Assembly (NCBI GenBank): GCA_002501065.1
Contig: DLRK01000073.1
Coordinates: 1-22,972 of the forward strand
Direction: 5' to 3'
From: Akkermansiaceae bacterium UBA7890
GTDB lineage: Bacteria; Verrucomicrobiota; Verrucomicrobiia; Verrucomicrobiales; Akkermansiaceae
Length of the DNA stretch: 22,972 nucleotides
Part shown: piece by piece, positions 7,613 through 15,303 of the stretch
How the letters are laid out: each line of letters begins with the position of its first letter
Numbering within the stretch: position 1 is the first letter of the stretch
The notes under the pieces: generated by a model
The model's input: only the letters and a program-made list of their open reading frames with translations
The model's database searches: none
What the model was told of the DNA's origin: nothing
Position numbers and translations under genes: made by a program

Positions 7613-8398
7613 CTACTCCACAATGAAATACGGATTGAGCAGGTTCTCCTTATTGTAGGACAGTGGCTCACGGGTTTCGGCATTGAGAACCTGCCTGCCC
7701 GCCGCGGTGGCCACCGCCTGTGCGGCCCCCGTGTCCCACTCCATGGTGGGGCCAAAGCGCGGGTAAACGTCAGCTGCTCCCTCCGCCACCAGGCAGAGCT
7801 TCAGCGAGCTGCCCGCCGAGAGGAAGTCAACCTCCCTGCCCTGCCCCCGCAGTTCTTCCACGAAGGCCTCGACCTCGGGGGTGAGATGCGAGCGACTGGC
7901 CACCACCTGCACCCGGTCCTTCTCCGAATAATGCGGCCCACCCTCGATGAGCCGGGGATGGCCACCCCCCTCAATCCGCCAGGCTCCGGCATTCTCCACC
8001 CCGAGATAAAGAATGTCGTTCACCGGGCGGTAGACCACCCCGAGAACCGGGCGGCCATTCTCCACCAGCGCGATATTTACCGTGAACTCGCCGTTCTTCT
8101 TGATGAATTCCTTGGTGCCATCGAGAGGGTCCACCAGCCAGAAACGATGCCAGTCACGGCGTTGCTCGTAGGCGATCTCCCTGTTCTCCTCGGAGATGAC
8201 GGGCACCCCCGCATGGCTTGAGTCCAGGAAAGCCATGATGATCCGGTTGGCCGCCTTGTCCGCCTCGGTGAGCGGGGAATCGTCCCCCTTGTACTCGACC
8301 TCGAAGTCGCGTCCATACACCTCCAGGATCTTCGCTCCCGCCACCCGGGCCGTGTCCATCAACGGCGCAATCGCCACCCCATGAGCTTCGTCAATCAC
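7613..8398 (-). CDS. cysQ: 3'(2'),5'-bisphosphate nucleotidase CysQ
   Basis: This is an inositol-monophosphatase-fold phosphatase that removes the 3'-phosphate from PAP (and PAPS), clearing the by-product of sulfate assimilation. From the GTG start the product has 261 residues. It shows GDDSPLTEAD (39-48), the metal-binding VISEEN (67-72) and DPLDGTKEFI (90-99), NGEFTVNIALVENGRPVLGVVY, GSSLKLCLVAEG and the late metal site WDTGAAQA. The close match along GEFTVNIAL and YPRFGPTMEWDT is CysQ-specific rather than general inositol phosphatase. The start is unsure: GTG 8398 has GGGGGA (8408-8413) before it, while TTG 8422 would add 8 residues. It lies downstream of the aspartate aminotransferase gene, probably in one transcript. 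Confidence 0.93.
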   Translation of the reverse strand: MIDEAHGVAIAPLMDTARVAGAKILEVYGRDFEVEYKGDDSPLTEADKAANRIIMAFLDSSHAGVPVISEENREIAYEQRRDWHRFWLVDPLDGTKEFIKKNGEFTVNIALVENGRPVLGVVYRPVNDILYLGVENAGAWRIEGGGHPRLIEGGPHYSEKDRVQVVASRSHLTPEVEAFVEELRGQGREVDFLSAGSSLKLCLVAEGAADVYPRFGPTMEWDTGAAQAVATAAGRQVLNAETREPLSYNKENLLNPYFIVE

Positions 8399-8439
8399 GA
8401 TCTCTGATCCCCCATTGACCAATTCCCGCGCCGAAGACC

Positions 8440-9612
8440 CTAGTGCGCGCGGCAGAATTCCTCGAAGCGCGTGATGCCTTCGTTGAGCACATCAAGAGTG
8501 GTGCAGTAACTCAGTCGCACCGCGGCATCATGCCCAAAGGCGATCCCCGGCACCGCCGCAACCTTGTAGCGCGTCAGCAGTTTGTCGCAGAGATTCTGTG
8601 ACTTGAGCCCGAGCGGGGTGCAATTGACGAAGAAGTAGAAGGCTCCACCGGGATTCTGGAAGCTCACATTGGGAATCGTGCTCAGGCGGGCATGGACGAA
8701 CTGCCGACGCACGTCGTACTCATTGCGCATGTCCTCCACGAAATCCTGCGGACCGCTCAGGGCGGCCAGCGCACCATACTGCGCAAAGGTGGTGGCATTG
8801 GATGTGGTGTGACTTTGAATCTTGGAAATGGCCGTGGCCAGCTCAGGCGGAGCTGCGGTGTAGCCCAATCGCCAACCGGTCATGGAGTATGCCTTGGCAA
8901 AGCCGTGGCAGATCACGGTGAGTCCCTTCAGTTCCTCGCTGATGGATGCGATGCTCACATGCTTCTGCCCATCGTAGATGAGCTTCTCGTAAATCTCATC
9001 GGAAAGGATGATAATATCCTCGTAGGAGGCCACTTCCCCGATGGCCCGGAGTTCCTCCTCGGTATAAACCGCCCCGGTGGGGTTGCCCGGGGAATTGATG
9101 ATGACCATCTTGGTTCTCGGCGTCATGGCCTCCTCGAACTGCTCGGCGGTCATCTTCCATCCGTTCTCCTCGGTGGTCTCCACGATGACCGGCTCCGCCC
9201 CGCAGAGACGCACCATCTCAGGATAGCTCACCCAGTAGGGGCCGGGGATGATCACCTCGTCCCCCTCATCGCACATCGCCATGATGGCGTTCATGCAGGC
9301 CTGCTTGCCACCCGAGGTGACGCAGATCTGCTTCGGCTCATATTTCAGGCCGTTGTCATCGAGGAGTTTTCCCGCAATGGCCTCGCGCAACTCGGGAATA
9401 CCAGCTGCCGGAGTATACTTGGTCTTACCCTCCTGAAGAGCCTTGATCGCCGCCGCCTTGATGTGGTCGGGGGTATCCATTTCCGGCTCACCGCCGGCGA
9501 GACCGTAGACTTCATCACCCTGCGCCCGCAGGGCCTTGGCCTGATTGGTGACCGCCAGAGTAAGGGAGGGAGTGACTCCTTGAACGCGTAAAGAAAGAGA
9601 ATCTGGATCCAT
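8440..9612 (-). CDS. Class I pyridoxal-phosphate aspartate aminotransferase
   Basis: The enzyme transfers the amino group between aspartate and 2-oxoglutarate in the cytosol. The 390-residue product has the class I (subgroup Ib-like) pattern: YTPAAGIPELREAIA (66-80), the PGPYWVSYPEM substrate region (123-133), NSPGNPTG (173-180), PLP aspartate D205 in LSDEIYEKLIYDG, the Schiff-base lysine K240 in HGFAKAYSMTGWRLGY, and the carboxylate-binding arginine R366 in VRLSYC. Length is normal for AspB/AspC of this subgroup; some members also use prephenate. ATG 9612 has no Shine-Dalgarno. It precedes cysQ with a gap of 17 to 41 bases depending on the cysQ start. It would supply aspartate for the pathway that includes LysC and Hom in this window. 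Confidence 0.92.
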   Translation of the reverse strand: MDPDSLSLRVQGVTPSLTLAVTNQAKALRAQGDEVYGLAGGEPEMDTPDHIKAAAIKALQEGKTKYTPAAGIPELREAIAGKLLDDNGLKYEPKQICVTSGGKQACMNAIMAMCDEGDEVIIPGPYWVSYPEMVRLCGAEPVIVETTEENGWKMTAEQFEEAMTPRTKMVIINSPGNPTGAVYTEEELRAIGEVASYEDIIILSDEIYEKLIYDGQKHVSIASISEELKGLTVICHGFAKAYSMTGWRLGYTAAPPELATAISKIQSHTTSNATTFAQYGALAALSGPQDFVEDMRNEYDVRRQFVHARLSTIPNVSFQNPGGAFYFFVNCTPLGLKSQNLCDKLLTRYKVAAVPGIAFGHDAAVRLSYCTTLDVLNEGITRFEEFCRAH

Positions 9613-9755
9613 CTGAGAGAATATGTGCCTGAGATTGCCGCCCAGGAGGCGGAGTCACGGACGCTGGGCGAACACATACTCCCCTCTGGAGCGGGGGGGC
9701 AGTTCATAGCGCTGCTCCTCACGGATGCAAGCGGAATTCAGAAATTCAACCGTGT

Positions 9756-12734
9756 CTACGGCGCTTGGCCGTACTTCTCCCTGTGCAGGGCCCGGGCCTG
9801 CTTCTGCCAGCCATCACGCCGAATGCGCCCCCCGAGCTTGAGTTCCTCGTTGATCGCCCTGACCTGTGGCGCCCGCCATTTCACCACCTGCCGATAGGTA
9901 TAAATGCCGATCTTGTGGAGGCGACGGCTGATGGCCTCCCCAACGCCCTGGAGACGGGTCAGATCATCAACCTCGGCAGGAGCCTTGCGGTAAATCGGAC
10001 CCAGCCGGGGGTCCTCAACCAGGCTTCCTTTCCCTCTGGACGGCAGTTTGACCACCGGCTCAGGCGCGGCCTCCAGGCGCACCGGCTTTGTCGACCGCTT
10101 CGCTGGCCGTTTGGTCGCGGTGAGTTTCGCACGCAACTCTCTGGCTGCGGCGGCACTCCGCTTTCCTTTCTCTCTCGCAGTCTCCAATTCCGCCCGCAAG
10201 GCCGTCTCTATTTCCATGCGCGCGCGCCCGGCAGCCTCCTGCGCTTCTTCCCGTGCTTCTGCGACAGCCTCGTTAATAGCCTCCTCCCGACCGGTTCTGA
10301 GAGCTTCAATCTCCTCGGCGAGGAGGCGCTGGGTCTCATCTGAGATCGCGGAAGCCGTTTCGAGCGCCTTCAATTTGTCCGCGAGGGGCTTGTGTTCCTC
10401 CAGTGACCTCATCTGCGCGCGTCCGAGACGTTCCTCGGTGGAAAGCAACCGACCCTGCAGCTTGTCGAGGGCTCCGAGCTTCTGTTCGGCCTCCACCAGC
10501 TCGCTCCGCAATCCGTGCATCTCCCTGCGCAGCACGAGAGCGGCATCTTCCACCTGCTGACGCTCACGCTGCTGGTCTTCCAGTTCGTGCCGGAGCCGGT
10601 CCTTCTCGGCCTTCAGCTGCCTGACAACCACCTCAGCCTTGCTGTCACCCGAAAGAATGGCCATGTGCTGATGGAGCTCTTTCTTTTCTTCACGGAGGCG
10701 GTGTAATTCCTCGGCCCACTTCGTCTCCGCCACCTTGCGTCGTTCCAGTTCCTGGTGCTCGTGTTCGTGCTCCTGCCGGACCAGGTCAAAGTCCATCCTG
10801 GCTTGTTCCATCTCAATGCGGGCGACCGCAATCTGTTCCTCCAGCCCGGCCCTGGTCCCGGACAACTCTTCCAGTTCGCCGCTGGTTCTCGTGACACACT
10901 CCTCCAGTTCGCCCACCCGGGATTCAAGACCTCCCTTCTCCTCCTTCACCTCCTTCAGCGCCCGCTCCCCCTCGCTGCGTTCCTCACGCAATGAGGCAAG
11001 CCCGCTCTCGAGTTTTTCCTTCTCGTCCAGCACCTCCTGCAGCCTGGACTCCGTTTTGTCGGCATCCGCCTGAGCGGTCACCAGGGCGCGTTCCAGATCC
11101 AACCGCTCTCCAACCACCCCGGCCAGCTCACGCGCACCCTCCTCCTTTTCCTGCCGAATGACTGCCAACTGCTTTTCAAGATCCACCCTCCTGCCGCGCA
11201 ATTCCTCCAGCTCCAGAGACGTCTTTTCCTGTTCATCGCTCCGAAACTTGATCTCCTGCTCCAACTTGCCGGACAGCTTGTCTTGTTTTTCCCGCAGATC
11301 CGTCAATTCCACCAGCTTCTCGTCGAGCTCGCATGCCACGCCCGTCATCCGTTCCTCGATCGCCGCCCGTTCCCCTTTGACCTCTTCGAGTTCCCTGGTG
11401 ATCTGTTCGCGCTTTTCCTCCTGGCTCTCCGCCTCGTCCTTGAGGCGAACCGTCATCTCCTGGTGTTGACCCCTGAGGTCCTTCAGCTCCTCAATGCGTT
11501 GATCGCGCTCCGCCCCAACTCCTTCAAGTTGCTCCTCCAGTCCGGATCGGGCGCGATGCAGCTCCGCCAGCTCCTTCTCCAGCTTTTCCCTCTCTTCCAT
11601 GCGGCCCTTCTCCGTCGACTCCAGATCCGCCATCAGGGCTTCACGTTCCTTCTGCAGGGAGGCCAGCTCCCGAACCTTCTCATCGCGCTCCCCTTCGACA
11701 ACCTGTAACGAATTCCCGAGTTGGCCCCTTTCCTCCCGCACGGCAGCGAGATCCTTTTCCAGTCGCGCTCCCTCCTGCCTGCGACCCTTCACTTCGGCCT
11801 GCAGCTTGCTACCAAGCTCATCCCGCTCCTTCTTCAGGGCCCCCAGCTCCGCCAGCTTCTCGTCGCGCTCCTTGCTGATCCCGCTGAGTTTCTTCTCCAC
11901 TCCCTCCCTGGCCCTGCGGAGTTCTTCAAGCTCCTTCCCTGTTTCCCGGGCTTCGATCTTCTTTTCCGCGAGCTCGGATTCCACCTTCATCCGGGATGCG
12001 GCCAGTTCATCTGCTTCCGACACCTTGCTTTGCAGTCGTCGATCAAGGTCTCCCGCCTTCTTTTCAAGGCCGCTCACCACGCGCCTGCTGGCCTTCTCCT
12101 GAACCGCCAGCTTCTTTTGCAGGTCACGTTCGGTAGTCGCCAGCTTCTTTTGCAGGTCACGCTCGGTGGTCGCCAGCTTCTTCTCCAGTTCCCGTTTCTC
12201 CGTCTTGAATTTCTTCTGATGCGCCTTGCAGTCCGACCATGAGGGTCCAGCCGTCCTGACCCCTGCCTTGCCAGACTTCTTCTCCTCTTCTCCTGCAGAG
12301 CCACCCGCGGCCAGCGTCCTTTCCAGCTCCTCCTTCACCGCCTTGAGTTTCACGAGATCCCCGGCCAGGCTCTCCAGGCTGGCCTCGGCCTCCTCCCGCT
12401 CCTTGCGGGCAGCTTTCAGGATCTTCTCCAGTTCCTCGTTGTCCCGACGCAAGGCCGTCATTGCCCCTTCCGCGTCCGGAAGCACCGGCAAGGTTCCACC
12501 CTCTTCTGCGGCCTCCTGATACAGCTTGAACTGCTCCCGCTCCCTGCTCAGCGCAATCTCGACCTCATGAGCCACCCGCTCAGCCTGCTCGAGGCGTTGC
12601 CGCGATTCCATCGCGCCTACCCGGTGCTTCCCCCAGGCAATCCAGCCGTAGGCGACTCCCAGCAGGGCGGCCGGCACGACCAGAAACAGGCTGTAGAGGC
12701 CATAATTGACGAGGAAGTATGTAATCGCGTCCAT
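9756..12734 (-). CDS. Membrane-anchored giant coiled-coil protein with C-terminal helix-hairpin-helix domain
   Basis: The 992-residue product has one N-terminal transmembrane helix (about 13-34) followed by KHR, which by the positive-inside rule puts the rest in the cytoplasm. Residues about 42-850 are almost unbroken heptad-like Glu/Lys/Arg/Leu sequence, a long coiled coil like SMC arms. A basic, Ala/Pro/Lys-rich linker (about 855-920) leads to a C-terminal domain with LQGVGEAISRRLHKIGIYT (928-946) and GRIRRDGWQKQARAL. This matches the helix-hairpin-helix module found at the ends of some bacterial proteins and often called 5' nuclease-like, here probably DNA binding. ATG 12734 has AGGA 7 nt upstream. 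It follows the BON/OmpA gene by 27 bases, so it is probably co-transcribed. The exact function is unknown. Confidence 0.85.
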   Translation of the reverse strand: MDAITYFLVNYGLYSLFLVVPAALLGVAYGWIAWGKHRVGAMESRQRLEQAERVAHEVEIALSREREQFKLYQEAAEEGGTLPVLPDAEGAMTALRRDNEELEKILKAARKEREEAEASLESLAGDLVKLKAVKEELERTLAAGGSAGEEEKKSGKAGVRTAGPSWSDCKAHQKKFKTEKRELEKKLATTERDLQKKLATTERDLQKKLAVQEKASRRVVSGLEKKAGDLDRRLQSKVSEADELAASRMKVESELAEKKIEARETGKELEELRRAREGVEKKLSGISKERDEKLAELGALKKERDELGSKLQAEVKGRRQEGARLEKDLAAVREERGQLGNSLQVVEGERDEKVRELASLQKEREALMADLESTEKGRMEEREKLEKELAELHRARSGLEEQLEGVGAERDQRIEELKDLRGQHQEMTVRLKDEAESQEEKREQITRELEEVKGERAAIEERMTGVACELDEKLVELTDLREKQDKLSGKLEQEIKFRSDEQEKTSLELEELRGRRVDLEKQLAVIRQEKEEGARELAGVVGERLDLERALVTAQADADKTESRLQEVLDEKEKLESGLASLREERSEGERALKEVKEEKGGLESRVGELEECVTRTSGELEELSGTRAGLEEQIAVARIEMEQARMDFDLVRQEHEHEHQELERRKVAETKWAEELHRLREEKKELHQHMAILSGDSKAEVVVRQLKAEKDRLRHELEDQQRERQQVEDAALVLRREMHGLRSELVEAEQKLGALDKLQGRLLSTEERLGRAQMRSLEEHKPLADKLKALETASAISDETQRLLAEEIEALRTGREEAINEAVAEAREEAQEAAGRARMEIETALRAELETAREKGKRSAAAARELRAKLTATKRPAKRSTKPVRLEAAPEPVVKLPSRGKGSLVEDPRLGPIYRKAPAEVDDLTRLQGVGEAISRRLHKIGIYTYRQVVKWRAPQVRAINEELKLGGRIRRDGWQKQARALHREKYGQAP
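12106..12204 (-). repeat. 33-bp tandem repeat inside the coiled-coil gene
   Basis: Two adjacent 33-base units (12106-12138 and 12139-12171) differ at only two bases, and a diverged third unit follows (12172-12204). Each encodes 11 residues of the type LATTERDLQKK (protein residues about 177-209). Eleven residues (an 11/3 periodicity) fit a coiled coil, so copy-number change would lengthen the rod without breaking the frame. Confidence 0.8.
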
Positions 12735-12761
12735 CCGGATATCCTGCCCTGCGCTCTTCCT

Positions 12762-13772
12762 CTACTTCACCACGATCTCCACCTGGTTATCGCGGTCTCC
12801 CTCCGAGGCGACACTGAAGGAAACAATCTCAATCTGCCCGGCCGCCACACCGTGATCCACCAGAATCTTCGCCACGACCTCTGCCCGGAGGCGAGCCAGC
12901 TGGCTGTTCGCAGTCGCGTTACCGTCCCGCGCCGGATGTCCCCCCACCACGTAAAGACCCTTTTCCCCCGCCGTGATGATGGCCCGGGCTGCCAGGATGA
13001 CCTTATCCCGGTCCGCGCTCAGGAGCTGTTCGCTCCCGGGCCGGAAGGTCACCACGTTTGAGTCCAACTGCCGCCACAACTGCTCGAGGACCGCCTCATC
13101 GGTCAGCGAGAGGGGCTGGTATCCCGGGAAGTGACAGACCGAGGGTCGGAGGTTGAAATCGGCGACAACCATGTCCTTGGACACCACCTCACTCGCCTTG
13201 GAGAGCCAGTCGCTCCGCAGCCCGGTGGTGGCATCCCCGCGCATGGTCAACCCTCCCATCTGCAACTTCACACTGCGGTCACCCGGCTCCCCGAAGTAGT
13301 AGAGGAGGAACTCCCCCCAATCCCTGATCCCCCCGGGATCTTCCACTATCTTCCGCCGTTCCAACCCATCGTCCCATCCCTCCATCATCTCCAGAGGATC
13401 GGGAAGACGCACAGCCAGGCCCCCGGAAACGACCCCCGTTGCAGTGAAACGCCCTCGCCTCCTCTCGATGCGTAACCAGCCATAGGTGTGGAGTCGCTTC
13501 CCCTTCCCGGTCATGCGCACCCCCGCCAGCGCATCGACGGTGGCAATCACTCGTGCGCGCTCTTCATTGGAATCAACCCTCCCGGAGATCACGGCATCAA
13601 GATAATCGAGATGAACGACCGGAGCGACTACTCCCTCCGCCTCCAGGACATCCTTCACCTGAGCCTCCAGCCCGGGCTTGAGATGGTTGAGAAAGTGCTG
13701 CTTATGGAAGTAGCCGATGCTGGGAATCAGCAGCACGACTGCCAACACCACGAACCCCTTCACGGCGGGCAT
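12762..13772 (-). CDS. Inner-membrane-anchored BON and OmpA-like domain protein
   Basis: The 336-residue product starts with a short basic N-terminus and one hydrophobic helix (about 6-21). An uncleaved anchor is likely, with the rest in the periplasm. Residues about 35-86 look like a BON domain (VHLDYLDAVISGRVDSNEERARVIATV), a second related repeat may span about 100-200, and residues about 230-336 form an OmpA-type C-terminal domain that normally binds peptidoglycan. The OmpA motif is partly worn: GHPARDGNATANSQLARLRAEVV keeps the Gly-His, N289, L292 and R296, but the usual Thr-Asp after the His is Pro-Ala. ATG 13772 was chosen because the upstream extension is low-complexity, and the chosen start gives a clean membrane anchor. 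The coiled-coil/HhH gene follows 27 bases later. Confidence 0.82.
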   Translation of the reverse strand: MPAVKGFVVLAVVLLIPSIGYFHKQHFLNHLKPGLEAQVKDVLEAEGVVAPVVHLDYLDAVISGRVDSNEERARVIATVDALAGVRMTGKGKRLHTYGWLRIERRRGRFTATGVVSGGLAVRLPDPLEMMEGWDDGLERRKIVEDPGGIRDWGEFLLYYFGEPGDRSVKLQMGGLTMRGDATTGLRSDWLSKASEVVSKDMVVADFNLRPSVCHFPGYQPLSLTDEAVLEQLWRQLDSNVVTFRPGSEQLLSADRDKVILAARAIITAGEKGLYVVGGHPARDGNATANSQLARLRAEVVAKILVDHGVAAGQIEIVSFSVASEGDRDNQVEIVVK

Positions 13773-13835
13773 GGTCGACGAGGGACAGGCTGGCGACAAA
13801 AGAAAAATTCGAATCAGTCGCTCACAGCTCCATCG

Positions 13836-13868
13836 AAAAGGACCTGATCCCAGGCTGCTGCCTGTCCT
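13836..13868 (-). terminator. Possible terminator downstream of prmA
   Basis: Read on the minus strand, AGGAC pairs with GTCCT across a loop that itself contains a CAGGC/GCCTG hairpin, followed directly by TTTT-C. It lies 27 bases after the prmA stop and before the BON/OmpA gene. Stem and U tract are short, so it is only plausible. Confidence 0.4.
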
Positions 13869-13894
13869 GAAGTCCCCTGAACCGGGTTCCAGAA

Positions 13895-14734
13895 CTATGC
13901 CATCCCGCCTTTCGCCGAGACCCACTTCCCCTTCTTCTTCACGATCTCGAAGGCCAGGCCAGCTGTCCGGGCAGCTTCTTCGGTCTCGGGCCACTGTTCA
14001 CGCAGGACTCCCGAAAGGATGAAGGCGCTTCCCGGCCCGAGCGTCCGGCGGATCTTTCCGAAGGAGGCCTGCAACACATCGGCGAAGAGATTGGCCACCA
14101 CAACTTCATACTGCCGTTCGACGCGCCACTCGCGCAGATCTGCTTCCTCCACCCGCACCTCATGCGCCCCGTTGCGCTCCACATTATGACGCGCGATCTC
14201 CACCGCTTTCCGATCGAAATCAAGCGCTTCGCACTCCTCCGCCCCGAGCAGATTGGCCGCAATGGCAAGCACCCCGCTTCCGCACCCGAGGTCCAGCATC
14301 CGCCAGCGTCCTCCCTTCCGCGCCCTGGCCTCATCGGCCAGAAAACGCAGACACGCGGCCGTCGTGGGATGATCTCCCGTGCCAAACGCCATCTCGGGTG
14401 GAATACTCACCACCACCCGCCCCTCGTTGAGCCGCAGCAGTTCACGCAGTCCCGGGGGCGTCACTTCGGCAGTCAGGAGGAGGCTTTCACGGATCTTGAT
14501 GGGCGGACCGGGCACAGCCGAAAGAGCCGCCCAGTTTCTATCCGCCACTTCCTTGACCGAACCGCCGAACTGCGCCGCGATCTCCAACGCCTCTCCTTCC
14601 TCCTCACAATAGACATCGACCCGCACCGACCTGCCACCCTTGAGCCGGGTCAACACTGCATTCCCATTCCCGTAAAAGCGCTCCTCCCAGGCGTCCTCCC
14701 ATTTTAACGCCGCCAGTTTCGACCAGACCCACAT
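13895..14734 (-). CDS. prmA: Ribosomal protein L11 methyltransferase (PrmA)
   Basis: PrmA transfers methyl groups from S-adenosylmethionine to lysines and the N-terminus of ribosomal protein L11. From ATG 14734 the product has 279 residues, close to the usual size. The N-terminal part (1-80) matches the L11-docking region with WEDAWEERFYGNGNAVLTRL. The catalytic domain has the PrmA signature IPPEMAFGTGDHPTTAACL (111-129), the SAM loop MLDLGCGSGVLAIAA (146-160) and ANLFADVL in place of the usual NILAxxL. An in-frame TTG at 14749 exists, but ATG 14734 has AAGG just upstream (14739-14742), which decides the start. A terminator separates it from the gene before it, so prmA probably has its own promoter, although only 83 bases are available. 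Confidence 0.93.
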   Translation of the reverse strand: MWVWSKLAALKWEDAWEERFYGNGNAVLTRLKGGRSVRVDVYCEEEGEALEIAAQFGGSVKEVADRNWAALSAVPGPPIKIRESLLLTAEVTPPGLRELLRLNEGRVVVSIPPEMAFGTGDHPTTAACLRFLADEARARKGGRWRMLDLGCGSGVLAIAANLLGAEECEALDFDRKAVEIARHNVERNGAHEVRVEEADLREWRVERQYEVVVANLFADVLQASFGKIRRTLGPGSAFILSGVLREQWPETEEAARTAGLAFEIVKKKGKWVSAKGGMA

Positions 14735-14738
14735 GTAA

Positions 14739-14742
14739 CCTT
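14739..14742 (-). promoter_or_regulatory. Ribosome binding site deciding the prmA start
   Basis: AAGG on the minus strand is 4 nt from ATG 14734. It favours this start over TTG 14749. Confidence 0.5.
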
Positions 14743-14773
14743 GATCCAATCAAACAGGGATGGAATGGAGAGC

Positions 14774-14808
14774 AAAAAAGCCGTGGTCCGCCAAAACTCC
14801 GGGACCGG
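14774..14808 (-). terminator. Rho-independent terminator after the hypothetical gene downstream of kbl
   Basis: On the minus strand GGTCC (14802-14806) pairs with GGACC (14785-14789), extended by a G-C pair past a bulged C, with a short loop rich in T. A run of six T follows closely (14779-14774). It starts about 10 bases after the TGA of the 14818-15288 gene and precedes prmA, so it probably ends the unit containing kbl. Confidence 0.7.
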
Positions 14809-14817
14809 AACGCGCAA

Positions 14818-15288
14818 TCACTTTCGGGTCAGCCGGCACAAGGCCCCGACGAGCTTCTCCTGTTCCCCCGCGAAGTGATGACTGATGAGGCCCGTTCGAT
14901 GTTCATCGCCGATCGCCCAGGCGTTGAGGCTCTTGCTTGCTCCGAAGAAGGCGAGAAGCCGCAGGGGGTGATCGCAGGTGTAGGAGTAATGCGAGCGCCC
15001 CCCGCGAATTGGCATCACCTGCAGGGTGCGATCGCCATCGACCAGCCCCAGGGCGGGCGGACAGCGATTCCGCTTTTCCGCCAGAGCCTCTTCGTAGCAG
15101 GTCAGTTCACCTTCCCAGTCAAAGGACTGCAGCAAATCGAGACATTGCTCCACGGCAGGCTCCGGAACCGCCTCCAGGCTGAAGTCATGCCGCTGAATCC
15201 ATGCCTCCATCCGAGCCCTTCTCTCGTTCCGCTTCACCGATGTCCAGCCTGGAAGCGGAAGAGGGTGGAAAACAGGAGCCCGAGCCAT
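14818..15288 (-). CDS. Hypothetical protein, 130-156 aa, downstream of kbl
   Basis: I do not recognise the family. The full frame gives 156 residues with no signal peptide or membrane helix. The C-terminal two thirds look like a folded alpha/beta domain, with IRGGRSHYSYTCDHPLRLLAFFG and a His-rich region near the end (GLISHHFAGEQ). The first 26 residues are rich in Pro and Arg and look unstructured. Start choice matters: ATG 15288 is 15 bases after the kbl stop but has no ribosome site, while ATG 15210 (130 residues) has GAGAAGG 6 nt upstream, the best Shine-Dalgarno match in this region. Context suggests co-transcription with kbl and termination at 14774-14808. No function is proposed. Confidence 0.7.
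   Translation of the reverse strand: MARAPVFHPLPLPGWTSVKRNERRARMEAWIQRHDFSLEAVPEPAVEQCLDLLQSFDWEGELTCYEEALAEKRNRCPPALGLVDGDRTLQVMPIRGGRSHYSYTCDHPLRLLAFFGASKSLNAWAIGDEHRTGLISHHFAGEQEKLVGALCRLTRK
15217..15223 (-). promoter_or_regulatory. Strong Shine-Dalgarno-like site inside the hypothetical gene
   Basis: GAGAAGG on the minus strand with a 6-nt spacer to ATG 15210. It argues that the real hypothetical protein is the shorter 130-residue form. Confidence 0.45.
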
Positions 15289-15303
15289 CCGCGACTGCGG
15301 CCA

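Noticed and set aside
8692..9591. 299-codon plus-strand frame over the aminotransferase gene
   Set aside because: Antisense shadow caused by high GC at third codon positions. The minus strand carries a complete PLP enzyme.
9636..9652. CCGCC/GGCGG hairpin between the aminotransferase and coiled-coil genes as terminator
   Set aside because: The stem is only 5 bp with no T run on either side, and it lies upstream of the aminotransferase start rather than close after the coiled-coil stop.
12106..12204. CRISPR-like direct repeats
   Set aside because: The repeats are adjacent without spacers and in frame inside a coiled-coil gene.
9765..12519. Many plus-strand Ser/Leu/Phe-rich frames opposite the coiled-coil gene
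   Set aside because: Antisense of Glu/Lys/Leu-rich codons gives Ser/Phe/Leu-rich frames. They have no start signals or domains.
13773..13994. N-terminal extension of the BON/OmpA frame
   Set aside because: It overlaps the start of the prmA 3' end and is Arg/Gly/Ser-rich with no domain. ATG 13772 gives a proper membrane anchor.
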